The notes beneath the pieces are model-generated. The model made no database searches, was not told the DNA's origin, and worked only from the letters and a program-made list of their open reading frames with translations. Both the position numbers and the translations under genes were made by a program. Below, piece after piece: positions 47,101-56,505 of a stretch of 64,000 nucleotides of DNA (the stretch's first letter is position 1; every line of letters starts with the position of its first letter). The stretch comes from Iris pallida (Eukaryota > Streptophyta > Magnoliopsida > Asparagales > Iridaceae). The stretch is taken from contig JANAVB010003999.1 of assembly GCA_029216955.1 (NCBI GenBank), positions 3,514,999-3,578,998 on the forward strand, given 5' to 3'.

Positions 47101-47254
47101 TTTTTTTTGTTCGCTGCTGTTTTCTGATTCAACCCAGTAACACTTGCAGGTATTTGCATGTGAGAATGTGGATGTGGTTCTTGGCGTTCTAGGCTGGTCT
47201 GCTGGTTGCAGCTGGTGCAGTCCTTCGAATGATCTCAATGTCCTTGAATGTTGA
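16547..47254 (+). CDS. RSH1: RelA/SpoT homolog 1, chloroplast (p)ppGpp hydrolase, 24 exons
   Basis: Exons: 16547-16571, 16672-16853, 23302-23487, 27402-27467, 27636-27728, 27843-27971, 28082-28183, 28258-28335, 28426-28497, 29296-29403, 29523-29620, 33096-33156, 33246-33308, 33385-33441, 33524-33625, 33711-33869, 33995-34126, 34222-34308, 34386-34457, 45083-45169, 45270-45729, 46844-46905, 46990-47058, 47150-47254. All introns are GT-AG and the frame stays open for 884 codons plus TGA, against 883 aa recalled for Arabidopsis RSH1. Residues 1 to about 69 hold a basic, Ser/Arg-rich probable plastid transit peptide and the conserved [18 protein letters not shown] hydrolase, synthetase-like, TGS and ACT domains follow. 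The start ATG opens [10 protein letters not shown], like known RSH1 N-termini. Retaining intron 1 would hit a TGA. The gene acts in plastid stringent control by removing (p)ppGpp. Introns 2, 3, 11 and 19 are transposon-laden. Confidence 0.96.
16854..19047 (+). other. First part of RSH1 intron 2, mostly featureless
   Basis: Intron 2 runs from the GTGAGT at 16854 to the AG at 23301. This first 2.2 kb is AT-rich unique-looking sequence. The one item I can name is an RTE LINE tail at 18727-18826. A block around 17240-17620 has a different, more balanced base composition and may be an old element fragment, but it shows no ends or coding capacity. Confidence 0.6.
18727..18826 (+). mobile_element. 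3' end of an RTE-type LINE with (TTG)n tail
   Basis: The stretch ends in aatttgggatagaaggcttt followed by a (TTG)n tail at 18807-18822. In plant genomes this phrase plus (TTG)n is the usual 3' end of RTE-clade LINEs (family knowledge). Only about 100 bp remain, as expected of a 5'-truncated insertion. Intron 19 holds coding remnants of the same LINE clade. Confidence 0.6.
19048..19292. mobile_element. hAT-type MITE rich in CCTAGGCGG palindromes (copy 1)
   Basis: The left end tactgttctaaaaggcgg and right end cgcttttcacaaccttg are imperfect inverted repeats. The flanks gctccagt (19040-19047) and cctcccgt (19293-19300) match at 6 of 8 positions, consistent with an aged 8-bp hAT target duplication. 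The interior has several gcctaggcg-type palindromes. It lies in RSH1 intron 2. Confidence 0.55.
19482..20146. mobile_element. hAT-type nonautonomous element with perfect 8-bp TSD
   Basis: The element begins cagtattctaaatttcg and ends cgaaatctattacactg, matching inverted repeats. It is flanked by tgtagaag at 19474-19481 and 20147-20154, a perfect 8-bp duplication as made by hAT transposases. CCTAGGCG palindromes sit inside both ends. The core (about 19575-19890) is a GGT/GGA-rich low-complexity tract whose Pro/Ser-rich reverse frame is not a gene. Confidence 0.75.
20155..22055 (+). mobile_element. LTR-like block (probable solo LTR) in RSH1 intron 2
   Basis: TATAAATAG at about 21798, a tctctccatctcc start-site context and a later aatcaatacaaaa region look like a plus-strand LTR promoter and U5. 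Many short phrases of the aaaagtgcagtcaccatgg type repeat at 21305-21390. A segment cggctatgtggattagcc repeats three times in 20460-20555. No coding remnants or partner LTR are seen. I could not fix exact ends or a target duplication. Confidence 0.45.
22696..22767 (+). repeat. 36-bp tandem duplication in intron 2
   Basis: Two units begin gtatataagaaccataatg, at 22696 and 22732, with one visible base difference. The rest of 22056-23301 holds no recognisable feature before exon 3 except a normal pyrimidine-rich acceptor. Confidence 0.85.
24325..26185 (+). pseudogene. Ty3/gypsy gag remnant
   Basis: Plus-strand pieces read DDFKLKVDI, then [30 protein letters not shown] and [16 protein letters not shown]. 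This is the order of a gypsy Retrotrans_gag domain. Near 25850 a zinc knuckle is decayed ([12 protein letters not shown], the partner Cys and His lost to a frameshift). Several in-frame stops and a MITE at 24772 interrupt it. Confidence 0.7.
24772..25138. mobile_element. hAT-type MITE (copy 2) inside the gag remnant
   Basis: The ends are caatgttctaaatgg and aatttagaaccttg. The flanks tgactatg (24764-24771) and cgactacg (25139-25146) match at 6 of 8 positions. It is the same family as 30924-31329 in opposite orientation, sharing the AT-rich interior (for example aagttgtagaacgaaga-type sequence, seen here in reverse) and the gccgcctaggcgg palindromes near both ends. Confidence 0.7.
26232..26523. 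mobile_element. hAT-type MITE carrying a tRNA-like segment
   Basis: The element starts CAGGGGCAGCCCTGG and ends CAGGGCCGGCCCTG. Both sides carry agcttaac (26224-26231 and 26524-26531), a perfect 8-bp duplication. The interior at about 26355-26430 contains tggtgtagtgattataacac, like a pol III A box, and ggttcaaatcttg, like a B box, spaced about as in a tRNA. It is inserted in the second LTR of the intron 3 gypsy element. A working tRNA is unlikely because the cloverleaf is not well conserved. Confidence 0.7.
27402..28497 (+). other. RSH1: RSH1 exons 4-9: HD hydrolase domain (residues 132-311)
   Basis: The metal-binding and catalytic set of the (p)ppGpp hydrolase domain is complete. His173 lies in [15 protein letters not shown], His197-Asp198 in [11 protein letters not shown] and Asp271 in [11 protein letters not shown]. 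The conserved [10 protein letters not shown] opens the domain. All six exons keep phase 0 at both ends, so any one could be skipped without a frameshift. The whole block recurs in the duplicate at 59786-60882. Confidence 0.95.
28950..28981 (+). repeat. (TC)n microsatellite in RSH1 intron 9
   Basis: A (TC)n run of about 30 bp lies in intron 9. It is repeated at about 61335-61368 in the duplicated segment. Confidence 0.9.
30924..31329. mobile_element. hAT-type MITE (copy 3) in RSH1 intron 11, perfect TSD
   Basis: The ends are CAAGGTTCTAAACGGCGG and CGCCATTTAGAACACTG. Both flanks are atcttagc (30916-30923 and 31330-31337), a perfect 8-bp duplication. It is a 406-bp element with gcctaggcgg palindromes near both ends and an AT-rich middle. 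It is also present in the duplicate at 63311-63725 with the same flanks. Confidence 0.85.
31882..32081 (+). repeat. 100-bp tandem duplication in intron 11
   Basis: Two adjacent units starting agaggtgaaagagcattag, at 31882 and 31982, differ at one visible base (ggcgtc/ggtgtc). The near identity means recent origin. The unit includes gaggcctaggcgtgaagcgc. Otherwise 31338-33095 holds no recognisable gene or element. Confidence 0.9.
34222..34457 (+). other. RSH1: RSH1 exons 18-19: TGS domain (about residues 560-624)
   Basis: The TGS domain starts at the end of exon 17 ([11 protein letters not shown]) and continues as [20 protein letters not shown] and VNGNLVSP, ending EVVEIVTYN. This small beta-grasp domain is the regulatory part that contacts tRNA in bacterial Rel proteins. 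Exon 19 is followed by the 10.6-kb intron 19. Confidence 0.93.
35054..35668 (+). repeat. Two direct copies of a ~210-bp segment
   Basis: The segment beginning tttcttaaattcaattctta occurs at about 35057 and again at about 35468. Both copies end near tttagttatggtctatgttg. They differ by small indels around the tattcgacgag region. About 200 bp of other sequence separates them, so this may be a duplication that later gained an insertion. Confidence 0.85.
35863..36442. mobile_element. Inverted-repeat element, second copy, with poly-G core
   Basis: The arms tagctaaattgca and gttgtaatttagccta, and inner caacttgataccctcaact and gagggta phrases, match the element at 13942-14524. The core has long G runs (around 36048-36062 and 36091-36114) and C/G-only low complexity. 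TA flanks may be the target duplication, but this is weak. Open frames here are compositional. Confidence 0.65.
36581..36628 (+). repeat. 24-bp tandem duplication
   Basis: Two identical units beginning gttaataacctaggttatgg lie back to back at 36581 and 36605. The unit contains the palindrome aacctaggtt. Confidence 0.85.
37700..38030 (+). pseudogene. RTE-type LINE, upstream fragment
   Basis: Decayed plus-strand frames resemble the stretch just before the reverse transcriptase of plant RTE LINEs: a NKEVQEV-like segment near 37825, then KKEANDAV- and KKEDI-like pieces near 37930-38020. The Copia element inserted at 38031, and the LINE resumes at 43756. Confidence 0.6.
39621..40084 (+). repeat. 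232-bp tandem duplication inside the Copia element
   Basis: Units at 39621 and 39853 both start ggtgctcttgctacttttct and cover the protease motif. They differ by a 2-bp indel (ggatatgtc/ggatgtc). A second tandem duplication of 49 bp (atgttcgggctatatatatt) lies at 40592-40689. Confidence 0.9.
39700..43260 (+). pseudogene. Copia polyprotein remnants
   Basis: In order, broken frames show a protease-like [11 protein letters not shown] (39765 and again near 39997), an integrase end ([20 protein letters not shown] near 40905), [18 protein letters not shown] near 41120, a reverse transcriptase start ([11 protein letters not shown] near 41610; [12 protein letters not shown] near 41897) and an RT/RNase H connection (DIE-less [15 protein letters not shown] near 42950; [13 protein letters not shown]). 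Many stops and frameshifts, a 232-bp tandem duplication and a foreign insert at 42003 show it is dead. Confidence 0.8.
42003..42745. mobile_element. Inserted element with imperfect inverted ends in Copia RT
   Basis: The stretch breaks the Copia reverse transcriptase. The left side reads caaggttgttagatgc and then agtggcgactagtcgg. The right side mirrors this with ccgactagtc and ggtcgctttgttattgc. A 68-codon frame (42171-42377) reads [15 protein letters not shown] and [10 protein letters not shown] and is not one I recognise. The CAAGGTT start suggests a hAT relative, but no target duplication was found. Confidence 0.45.
43756..44690 (+). pseudogene. RTE-type LINE, downstream fragment with reverse transcriptase
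   Basis: Just after the Copia element the frame reads [18 protein letters not shown], matching the linker before RT in plant RTE LINEs. Further on come FIDLEKACD (near 44385, the RT palm motif with Asp), [18 protein letters not shown] and FGDDIF (near 44650, the active-site DD motif). Stops and frameshifts are frequent. A G/A-rich insert interrupts around 43860-44000. Confidence 0.75.
45083..47254 (+). other. RSH1: RSH1 exons 20-24: linker and C-terminal ACT domain
   Basis: Exon 20 reads [20 protein letters not shown]. Exon 21 (153 codons plus one base) is the poorly conserved Ser/Asp/Lys-rich linker and ends in [10 protein letters not shown]. Exons 22-24 complete an ACT domain ([38 protein letters not shown], then [10 protein letters not shown]). 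The protein ends NVLEC, like other plant RSH1 proteins. The frame continuing past 45729 is intron read-through. Confidence 0.93.
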
Positions 47255-49232
47255 GTTCCAGCAGTTAATACACTACTTAGCCAAGCCATGGTATCTTGGT
47301 GGTCTAGCAACCATAGTGGAAATGATTTGGTTAATTAGTAAATTTTGCAAGTGAGAGTAAATAGAGTCCTAGTAAAACATCCCGAGGGTTTTCAGTTTAT
47401 TTGTTAAAGGTCAGGAAAATATACCAGCAGCAGCTAATTGAGCTAGCCTGTGAAGGGAATGTAAATAGAAGATAGAGCAGACTAAAGGTTTACAAGCTTG
47501 TGGCTTATCATTAGACTTTGTTTTGCTAATATAGTAAATGTGGACTCCGCTATAGCTTGTCAAGTCATCTGGCATTAACTTACATTAGTTGTGTTTTCGT
47601 CGTCTTTCTTCGTGAGTTCAAAGCCATTGTATGTTAGGTTATATTGATAAAAGTAGTTCAAACATCTGGCATTCTGGTCTATGCTGTAACTTTGAAGTCA
47701 GGCTTTTCCTAGTTTCCTTTATGCTTTTGATACTTGTGTACTTTCCCCGAGTTTGTGTCTAATCATATGCTGGGACTACAAGGTGTTGCTTACTCTAGTA
47801 CCATTCGCATACCTTGTGTATCTTTGTGTTGCGTACATGATCCTCCATATGTATATACGTTGTGAATACATGTTGCAGTGCGTTCAATGGTTTCAAATTG
47901 ATTTTCTACCTTATAGTGCTGGTAGATTTTGTTGATTGTTTTTAGAAAAAATTGTTTCGCAAATTTCTGTGTATGTCATATAAATTTAGCACTGTGAATG
48001 CATGTCGCAGTGCGTCCAATGGTTTCAAATTGATTTTCTGCCTTATAGTCCTGGTAGATTGATTTTTTTTTTGTTTTTTAGATAAAATTTGTTTCGTAAA
48101 GTTTGATATGGATAAAATTTGTTTCACAAAGTTGTATATTTATATCATAAATTTAGCATCTGTGACACACAATGTTGTTTGGACGAAGACACTCGCTAAT
48201 CCTTTTCTTCAATTTTCTTGTTATGTCGAAATCTCTAAATTTTATTAATACGTCAAATTGTAACAAACTTATTTAATATGGTTTATATATTAAAGAACTT
48301 GGTAAGATGAGACAAACATGTTTCTAAGAGAGCCAAGACTAGACTAGTCCCTGATAAAACATTTTAATACTTTCGCAGAGGGGAAGCAATTTTTTTTCAG
48401 GGTATCAAGTTGGAAAGAAATAAGCGTTTTAATACGTTTGCAGAGGAGAAGGTTTTTTTTTTTTTTACTTCATTGTCTTTTGTGAATAGTCTTGTCACCT
48501 AGAAAAGACATTATCTTTTGTTGGATTGTAACTCGTTTCCGATTGAGCGCTCAAAATAGAATGATAATGGTGTTGGTAATTAGTCCAACATCGGATAGGA
48601 GGTGGGATCATGAGGTGTGGATAATTGGAATTAGTTCATGTCTTACATGAGAATTTTTTTTGAAGACATATGGGTCCAATTCTGGTTCGGATCATATCGC
48701 ATTCTCAATATTTTGTACATAATATCACATAGGAATCACAACACATTAGAAGAGATGCTCCATTTGTTACTTTCTTAAGCTGTTAATGATGTGGGATTCA
48801 AATTTCTTTTGTACTGTAGTCATGACAACAAAGAAATATGTAAGACACAATTTGTAAATTGCCCATCATATTCATGTATTGCAATTATACTTGGTATTGA
48901 CTTTTATGCAATTTGAAAGGGATTTTAAAATTTTTTTTCATTCAAGATAAAAGGACGGAATTAAATCCCCACATTTCATGAACTCACTAAACTAACTAGT
49001 CTGAAATACAAAAGGAACTATGATAAACTAGGAAAAGGAAAGTTAATAAACCAGAGTGTTATATATTTTTATTTTTCCCAATTAACTCTCTAGATTATTG
49101 TTAATATAGAGTATTATATATTTATATAATTTAATATACAGTATATAGATGTGACTATTTTCTTCAAACTCATTGACTTGTATTCAGCAAAAAAAAAAAT
49201 GGTGATACCACCAAAAGCGTATGTGGAGCTGT
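47255..49232 (+). other. RSH1 3' flank; no gene seen
   Basis: This is AT-rich sequence after the RSH1 stop. No clear AATAAA lies close to the stop, so the poly(A) site is uncertain. A diverged tandem duplication of about 132 bp (units from 47862 and 47994, shared core gcaatggtttcaaattg-like) lies here. Near 48583 the phrase gtccaacatcggataggagg resembles the end of small Copia/TRIM LTRs, but no partner is visible. Confidence 0.5.
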
Positions 49233-49788
49233 ATGTACTTAGGGTCAGCTCGGTTTATTCGGTTTTAATCGGATCGAATTAGTCAAAATTGAATAAACCG
49301 AAATTCTAAATATTCAAAATCGAAATCGAAACAGAACCGAACTAGCCAAAACCAATACCGAACCGAATAATAAATTCGATTTATTCGATTTGTTCGATTA
49401 GACTATTTATATTATTTAATAGACCGAACCAAAAAGATCGTGGTTAAATTATATTAGAAATTATAATTTATATATGCACATTTGTTGTATTTTAAAATTG
49501 TGCACAAAGTTGGACTAATTGTTAAATAATCAAAATTGAAATTCAAAACATACACATAGAATTGTTTATTTTTAAACTATAAACACTTTTAATCACAAAA
49601 TATTCAAAGAATTAATGGTATTTATATAATTGTATGATTCTTATTCGTTTTTCGATTTTGTACCGAAATCAAAATCCAAACACAAAACCGAATAAGAAAT
49701 TTTAGTATTTTGAAAATCTAAAGCAAACAAGAAAAATTATTCCAATTGGTTCGATTTTCGGTCCAAAATAGAATAATGCTCATCCCTA
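49233..49788. mobile_element. MITE-like element with TTCGGTTT-type inverted ends
   Basis: The left part repeats ctcggtttattcggttttaa and the right part mirrors it with ggttcgattttcggtcc, ending gctcatcccta. Between them are many ccgaa/ttcgg motifs. Elements ending GGGATGAGCA next to TTCGGTTT motifs are common hAT-like MITEs in plants (from memory). No target duplication was confirmed. Confidence 0.5.
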
Positions 49789-52225
49789 CTTCCTTGTGTC
49801 ATTCTCTCTTTTCTCAAGGGTGATCATGCATAAAACAATACTAGCTATAATGTATGTCTATGTTATCCTAAATTTTGATAGTTACAAATAAGTTCCATAT
49901 ATCCCAAATAATTTGAGTTAAGGATTATCTAGTCAACTTAACTCGTCAGAAAAGTGAATAGTCCGTCATCTTCAATTAGTAAAATTATTTCTCCCAAATA
50001 TAATGGATTCCTTTTGAAGTCATGGTACGCAATGGAGGTTCTTATATATATTCTTAAGCTTCTATTAAGGAAAGGCAATGCTAGGGAGAAAGGAAGGACA
50101 AGTTAATTAGCAGTTTCACGCATAGTTGCTATACAGAAGTTCTTCGCAATTATTAAAGTTTGATACACATGTGCAGATATGTTCTTCCATTTAATTCTGT
50201 CTATTTCTGTTCCTCTTCCTATTACATGTGGATCATTGATGTAGATTTATGGATGGTGGCTTACACGTAATAGGGAGGAGGACAAAAATTGACAGAATTA
50301 AATTGGACAACAGATATGCTCCTGTTCTTATAGTACTAATAACGGTGTACGTACATTGCACACGTAAACAAAATTGTTGAAAAATAATTTAAATTATAAT
50401 TTATTATTGATAACGTTGTCATGTGGGAACGAATCCATCCAAATTTTTTTGTTGAAAAGTAGTTTAAATTATAATTTGTTATAGATAACGTTGTCATGTG
50501 AGATCGAACCTACACCCATCCAGCCAAGGAGAATATCTCTCACATTAACCACATGATCGCTAAAGGTGTTTAACTATAGTTAGATAATATTAGATAGTTA
50601 AATAATTAGTGAATTTTTTTATTTTTTTTTAGTTACATGAAGATATACATACGACTTACGGCTAAATTTTGAGCCATTTTTAAACCTCTTTATAGAGAGT
50701 AGAGAATAGAACCACTCAGCATATCCATGAAACATGGTATATCCACAAATAAGTGGTGTAGTCATAACTTTTATCTAGGGGTGCATGCAACGCTAAATAT
50801 TAAATTTTTTTTTACAATAAACACATTTATAATTTTCATATATTAATACCAAATATTAAAACTATTGCTCGATTAATACAAAAAAAAATATTATTAAATA
50901 CCAACCAAATTAACGGAGTAACATGAATAGGAACATTATGATTCACCTATCAATTTTGGTTGGTTCCGAGTAAGTTGTCACTATAATAAATTATAACAAG
51001 AGTTACATTAAGGTCTATTTACATTTGATTAATATGACTTTGTTATACATCTCAAAGTCACATATACATTTTAAGATTTCAAGATTCACGACAAATCACG
51101 TGAGGAGTTTTGTGTTACATACACATCTCGAGTACCATATGAGTTAGAATTGAATTGGCTTAGATGACATCTAGATAATGACATCCACATCAATTTCTTT
51201 CTTTCGAAAACATTCTTATGTGGCTAGAGAAGAAAAAAAATATATGGATGGTGAGGACGGATCTTTTTTTGCATTTAGATCCAACATGATTTGAAGTGAT
51301 GGACATGTTATGTAAATAAGTTCCATAGGATCACGATATATCTAACTGTGTTGCTCCAAATGAAAGCTGCAACTACTTGATATAAGATAACTGGACAATC
51401 TTGATCAATGTGACATAAGATTTCTATTAAGATACAAAAATTGGAAGATGCAGAATAAAAAATCTCAAAGCAAAAGTTTGTATATTTCTAAACAATACAA
51501 CCGTTATGCTGATTTTTTTTCCTAGGCGCCAATGTTCAACGTTGCAGGAACCTTGGTATCGGTGCTTTTGAGTTATTCTTCAATAATCAATATGTCTGCT
51601 AGTGACATCGTCTAATACTTTGAAATTATAAAATGAATACTACTTTCTGTGTTCATATCAATATTACTATACATTTTATAAATCAAAAAAATCTAACAAT
51701 CTATATAAATAAAAATAATAATGCTAAGTTTACTACCAAACCTATACAACTTTCCTACAATCTACTCTACTCCATGCTAACATGGTCCCATCCGGCCCCA
51801 CCTCTCCCCTCTCTCCTCCAATGGAGGTCGGCCACATGGTAAGTTGTAAAAGAATTGTAATAGTTTAGTTATAGTCATAACATTACTCAAATAAAAAATT
51901 AAATTTTAATATATATAAAAAAATTAAATCGGAGTGGGGGGCAACAGCAGCAGCCCTCTGGACCACCTATGGTCACCAATAATGCTCTCTCTTGTTTGTT
52001 TAATGTATGCATGTAACATGCTAACTTGTATTTTTCCAATTTTTAAATTAGATTAGGAGTGGAAGCACAGTGGCAATGGCTGTATACGTAAGCTAAAGAA
52101 ATTTTAGTGAGAGGTCCCTCTCACTGGGATACTGAAACATCTTGGACAGAAGCTTATGTTGGCCAAAACGTGATAGTTTTCAAAATCGTCATTATTGAGA
52201 CTATTATATAACTATATATACTTCG

Positions 52226-52262
<37 letters not shown>

Positions 52263-52809
52263 TGGAGGATGACTGCAGGCGTATCCATATGCCGACATGT
52301 CACGTCCACTGGCCTTCTCCTGCACCACACCAACCCCACCTCGAAATTTCTGGACCTCCTTCCAATGGAGGGATGACACGTGGTCCGCATGTCAGTAGTC
52401 CAAATCTGCAGATAACGTAGCAACTTATATGCCTGATAAATTAGGACACATGCATCTGGCTTAGACTAAGCAAAGTTAAGAGCTCACCTAGATATGTAGT
52501 TGACTGGGAGTTTTGTATAATCCAAATACCCTCTCGTTTTTCTTTCGTATTTTGTAATTTAGATATAAGCTAGTTATTTTGGGAATTGGTTTTGAAAGAA
52601 TGAGAAGATTGTTCTCAAAAGTTGATTCTTTATGTTTCCAATAAGTTGTAGCAATATCCCAAACTCATCCTTGGTCAATAAACAAGAAGAATAACATTTA
52701 TATTATATTATGTTTATTCAAACAAGATTCAATGTAGTTGCTATCTTTGTATATCTCAAGTATTTATATATAAATATATTTTTACCTTCATTTAATAATT
52801 ATTTTCTGA
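49789..52809 (+). other. AT-rich intergenic stretch with minor repeats
   Basis: No gene is supported. A 76-bp duplication lies at about 50374-50525 (shared ttaaattataatttgttat and ataacgttgtcatgtg). A run of 33 T lies at 52229-52261. On the minus strand this would be a poly(A) tail, so 52262 to about 52440 could be a short retroposed sequence, though no duplication was found. The remainder looks like ordinary plant intergenic DNA. Confidence 0.5.
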
Positions 52810-53104
52810 TGTTAGAAAATAAACCAAGCTTATTTTATTATGACCACTATATAATATAATTAGTTTTGTATTTGGTTTTAGTTTCTAGAAGACTTTAGGT
52901 AGAGATTTCTAGTTTTTTGACTTTTTGGCTTCTGAGCCTCTGTTCTGTTCTAGCCTCTTCATATTCTAGCACAACCTCAATATAAGGTGTGCTTCGTTGT
53001 AACTTTGAAGTAAGCTGTTGAATGAATTAGTAGCTTCCTTGTTGCTCTAGAAGTAAAAACTCTCTCTTTCTCAGTTGTTGTTGTGTATTTGGGTCTGTTC
53101 TACA
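52810..53104 (+). mobile_element. 5' LTR of a Tnt1-type Copia element
   Basis: The LTR starts TGTTAGAAAAT and ends TGTTCTACA, with a TATATAATATAA box near 52848. The Met-tRNA primer site TGGTATCAGAGC (53107-53118) follows at once and the gag ATG is at 53142. The length, about 295 bp, suits a Copia LTR. The 3' LTR is not in the window. Confidence 0.75.
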
Positions 53105-53141
53105 TTTGGTATCAGAGCAGGTGTAGCAGAGCTGATCAGCC

Positions 53142-53607
53142 ATGGCGAATCGAAACATAAATGATTTCCCTCAATGCCCAATTGATAAATTTGATGGAAA
53201 AGGAAACTTCCAGCATTGGAGATCACATATGGAGCTTTCCTTCAAGATCATGGAGTATACAGAGGTGGTGATCAATGGATTTGTAGACCCAGGTGATCAA
53301 GCTAATCTCACACAGAACTTGAGAGAAGAATTAGTTCGAAATCGAAAGAAAGATAGCAAAGCCCTCTTGTATATTTATGGAGCAATCGATTCAGAAGTCT
53401 ATGAGAAGATCGCCCATGTTACTACATCGAAGGAGGCATGGGATTGTTTGATCAACAACTATGTTGGGCGAGACAAAGTAAAGAAGGTGCGGTTGCAAAC
53501 TCTACGACGACAATTCGAACTTCTTCAAATGGAGAAAAAGGAAAGCATCTCTGAGCATTTTGCAGTTACCTTGGCTATCGTCAATCGGATGAAAGCTAAT
53601 GGGGAGG
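53142..53607 (+). pseudogene. Copia gag, 5' part (UBN2-type)
   Basis: The frame opens MANRNINDFPQCPIDKFDGK and keeps the Copia gag pattern (FQHWRSHMELSFK, TSKEAWDCLINNYVG, LRRQFELLQM). It is open up to MKANGE, where the solo LTR at 53608 interrupts it. The same gene continues at 56506 with VEKILRTLTERFEGKV. Confidence 0.9.
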
Positions 53608-56505
53608 TGTCACCTTCGTTTTTCGTTATACGTATTTTTAGTATACGTGTACGGGATTCTGACCCGTACCATGACTTGTCATTGCTAGCTAATCTTGGTT
53701 TAATCTTGTTTAGATTCATCATGGCATGTATTGGCTTGATTTGGTTTATTTTGGTTTAACTTGGTTAGACCCTCCTTGGTTCATCATGATAAACCATCTT
53801 TTATAACTCACCAACCCTTTCTCTCTCTTCATTATTTCTTCTTCTTCTTCATTTACTCCTCTCCACCTACACCCAAGAGCCCTAGGCAAGTGCAACTTGC
53901 TTCATGATGGATCTCAAGTTTTATTGTTCCATTCTCTTCTTTACATGATTATAAGCCTCTTTAGAACTTGGAGTTTTTGATTTTTATGGATAGATTCTTC
54001 TAGATCTACATTGTAACTTTAGGGTTTCATGAGTTCATGAAGTTTTCTTGATTTTGATCTACTAAAACTTGTTATTTTTGAAAACTAATAGTTCCATGAG
54101 CAAGAGCACGAAATTTCGTATGGATTTGATTTTTGATTCACCTCATTTCTAGTTAAAATAAAGTTTTTATGGCCAAAACAAGTTTTCTGAATTTTTATGT
54201 CGGCTGAAGAATGCAGTGCTGGCGTAAAAGTAAATTTTACGCAGGGAACCCTGTTCATGCGTATTTTACGCAGGATTGTATCCTGAATGTAAATTTTACG
54301 CAGGGAACCCTGTTCATGCGTATTTTATGCAGGATTGTATCCTGAATGTAATTTTTACGCTGGAACCCTTCTCTTTTGCGTATTTTACGCAGAATTGAAT
54401 TTTTGGCGTAGAAAGTGCACAGAATGACTGTTTTTGCCAAATTTAGCTATTTTCTAGCCAGAATTTTGAAAAACTTAAAACATGAAAGTTTTAGATCTTT
54501 GTCTTGCCTTTCTGAATATCTTTGGAGCACCTCCTTTAGAGTTCGTATGTGGAAGTTATGCCTATTTTTCTGAGATGTGTTGAACCTTGGATTTTGGGAA
54601 ATACCATTGGATCTTGTGTTTTCATGCGTTGAGCTATGACTTTTTATGAACTAGACCTTGTGATAAATGACTCTCCAACTATGTGTATAACATATGCTTC
54701 TTGTTACCAATGATAATGATTCATAAGGAAGTTATGTTCAGTTTTACGCCAACGATGTTATGTTCTAATTTTACGCCTGAACATTTTCGCGTACTTTCTT
54801 GAATATTGAGAATTTTTGTGTTATGACAACTCCCATGCATGTTTCTCCTAGTTCTTGTATATATGCATGTGATCTCACATGTGTCCTGTACTTGGCCTAA
54901 CTTGTGACGACCCCACTTGATAACTTGTTAATATGGAGCATGATGGCCTTGAGCATGGTATGACTTGATAACATGAACATGATGTGATCATCCTCGATAG
55001 TGGCCCGTCGTGGTGCACCCTTGACCAGCACTTGGCATGATAACTCTAACAGTGACCCGTCGTGGTGCACTCTTGACAAATAACAAGTAAACATGACATG
55101 TACCAGCTTAATAGTGGCCCGGGGTGGCGCACTCCTGACAAGTAATCTTGACAAGTAATATGTAACTCTCGTCTTGACACCGTGGGTGATTTCTCTTGAT
55201 TGTCTCTATACAAGTTATATGTCCCATCTTGCATCATGTCTAGGACATGAATCTTTGATTTCCCATGGTCAGGGATTCATACTGAATCGGACTAGGATAA
55301 TGACTAGATTGATCAAGTAGTTCATATAGGAATATGTTTCTAGTTACAGGCGATCCCGTTATCCCGGCCACACCTGAGGGACTTGTAGCCTGCCGTCGAG
55401 TAGGGCACATTTCCAGCCCACTGTCATGTGGGGCACTCCATGAAACAAGTTCTAAGCACACTGTTAGGTGTTGCACTCCAAGTTACCTAATAATTCTTGA
55501 TAACTCTTAAATAAATCTTGCCCGAATAACCTGGATAGCTGCAGAACTTGTGACTGCTGGAACATCTTATTGCATCTTGCTAGTAACTAGGTTTGTCATA
55601 ACCCTAGTTAGTTAAAGTATCAAGCCATACTCTTTGCTTGGCCGTGAGTGTTGGATGGAGTCCAATCCTGTCTAGTCTTGCCTAGCCCCAGTACATGCTA
55701 TCTCAGGACATGCTTGCTTATGTTTTACTCTTGTCGATAATTGGTTGGAGACTAAGCTCTGTTCAGGTGAAGGGTTATAACCGGGTCCTTGTTTGGTTTA
55801 CGGTTGTAACTTGGCTACCGGAATAGTCCCTTAGTTGTCCTATCGTTTATCACCTTGTTTTCTTTAACTCATGTCTTTATTATTGTTCTCATGTGCTAAT
55901 ATGCTGGTTTTAGTTCTTAAGTGAAGTCTCCCTTGTGGCACTTGCTCTTCTGGGGTCTGACCCAGCTGGTTTTGTATGGCCAGATTTCGGAGTAGCTCCC
56001 GAGGATCTCCCCGCCTTCCAGCCAGATGGTGAACACTAGAAGAAACCATGACAACGAGTGGGTTTATTTTGCTCTTTCGCTTAAATTGTAAAATTATTCT
56101 TTTGTGGCATTTAGTCGCCGAACAAGTGTTAGCTCTTGTTAAAACCTATACTTTTGTCTGCCAACGGGCTGTAACATGATTGACAAATCCTAGGGTTGAT
56201 CATGTATAACTGAAACTCTTGCTAGTCCTCACATTTTGTACGACTAGCTTCATGATCATCTGTATATGTAATGTTCGGGACGCCTTACCTTTCATATATG
56301 ATGATCTGATATCTTGTAACATATATTACTTGCTTGAGATTGAGACACTAGGCTTGTTCTTGACCATAAGAGACCGATGGCTTGTAGATAAACCCTCATG
56401 TATCTAGACAGCCGTGACCGTATGTCGAGGTGGATTACACTTCTATATATGCAGCTGGCTGTGTTTGTCCCCTGCTCTCCAGTATTCTGGTTCTGGGACG
56501 TGACA
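53608..56505 (+). mobile_element. 2.9-kb solo LTR inserted in Copia gag
   Basis: It starts TGTCACCTTCG and ends GGGACGTGACA. The flanks ggagg (53603-53607) and gaagg (56506-56510) match at 4 of 5. A promoter-like ttttataactcacc with a following tctctcttcattattt lies near 53796. It has a 59-bp tandem repeat (54230-54410, three units with attttacgcagg) and a looser repeat of cccgtcgtggtgcac at 55007, 55055 and, in decayed form, 55118. No coding region or second LTR is seen, which suggests a solo chromovirus-type LTR. Confidence 0.65.
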
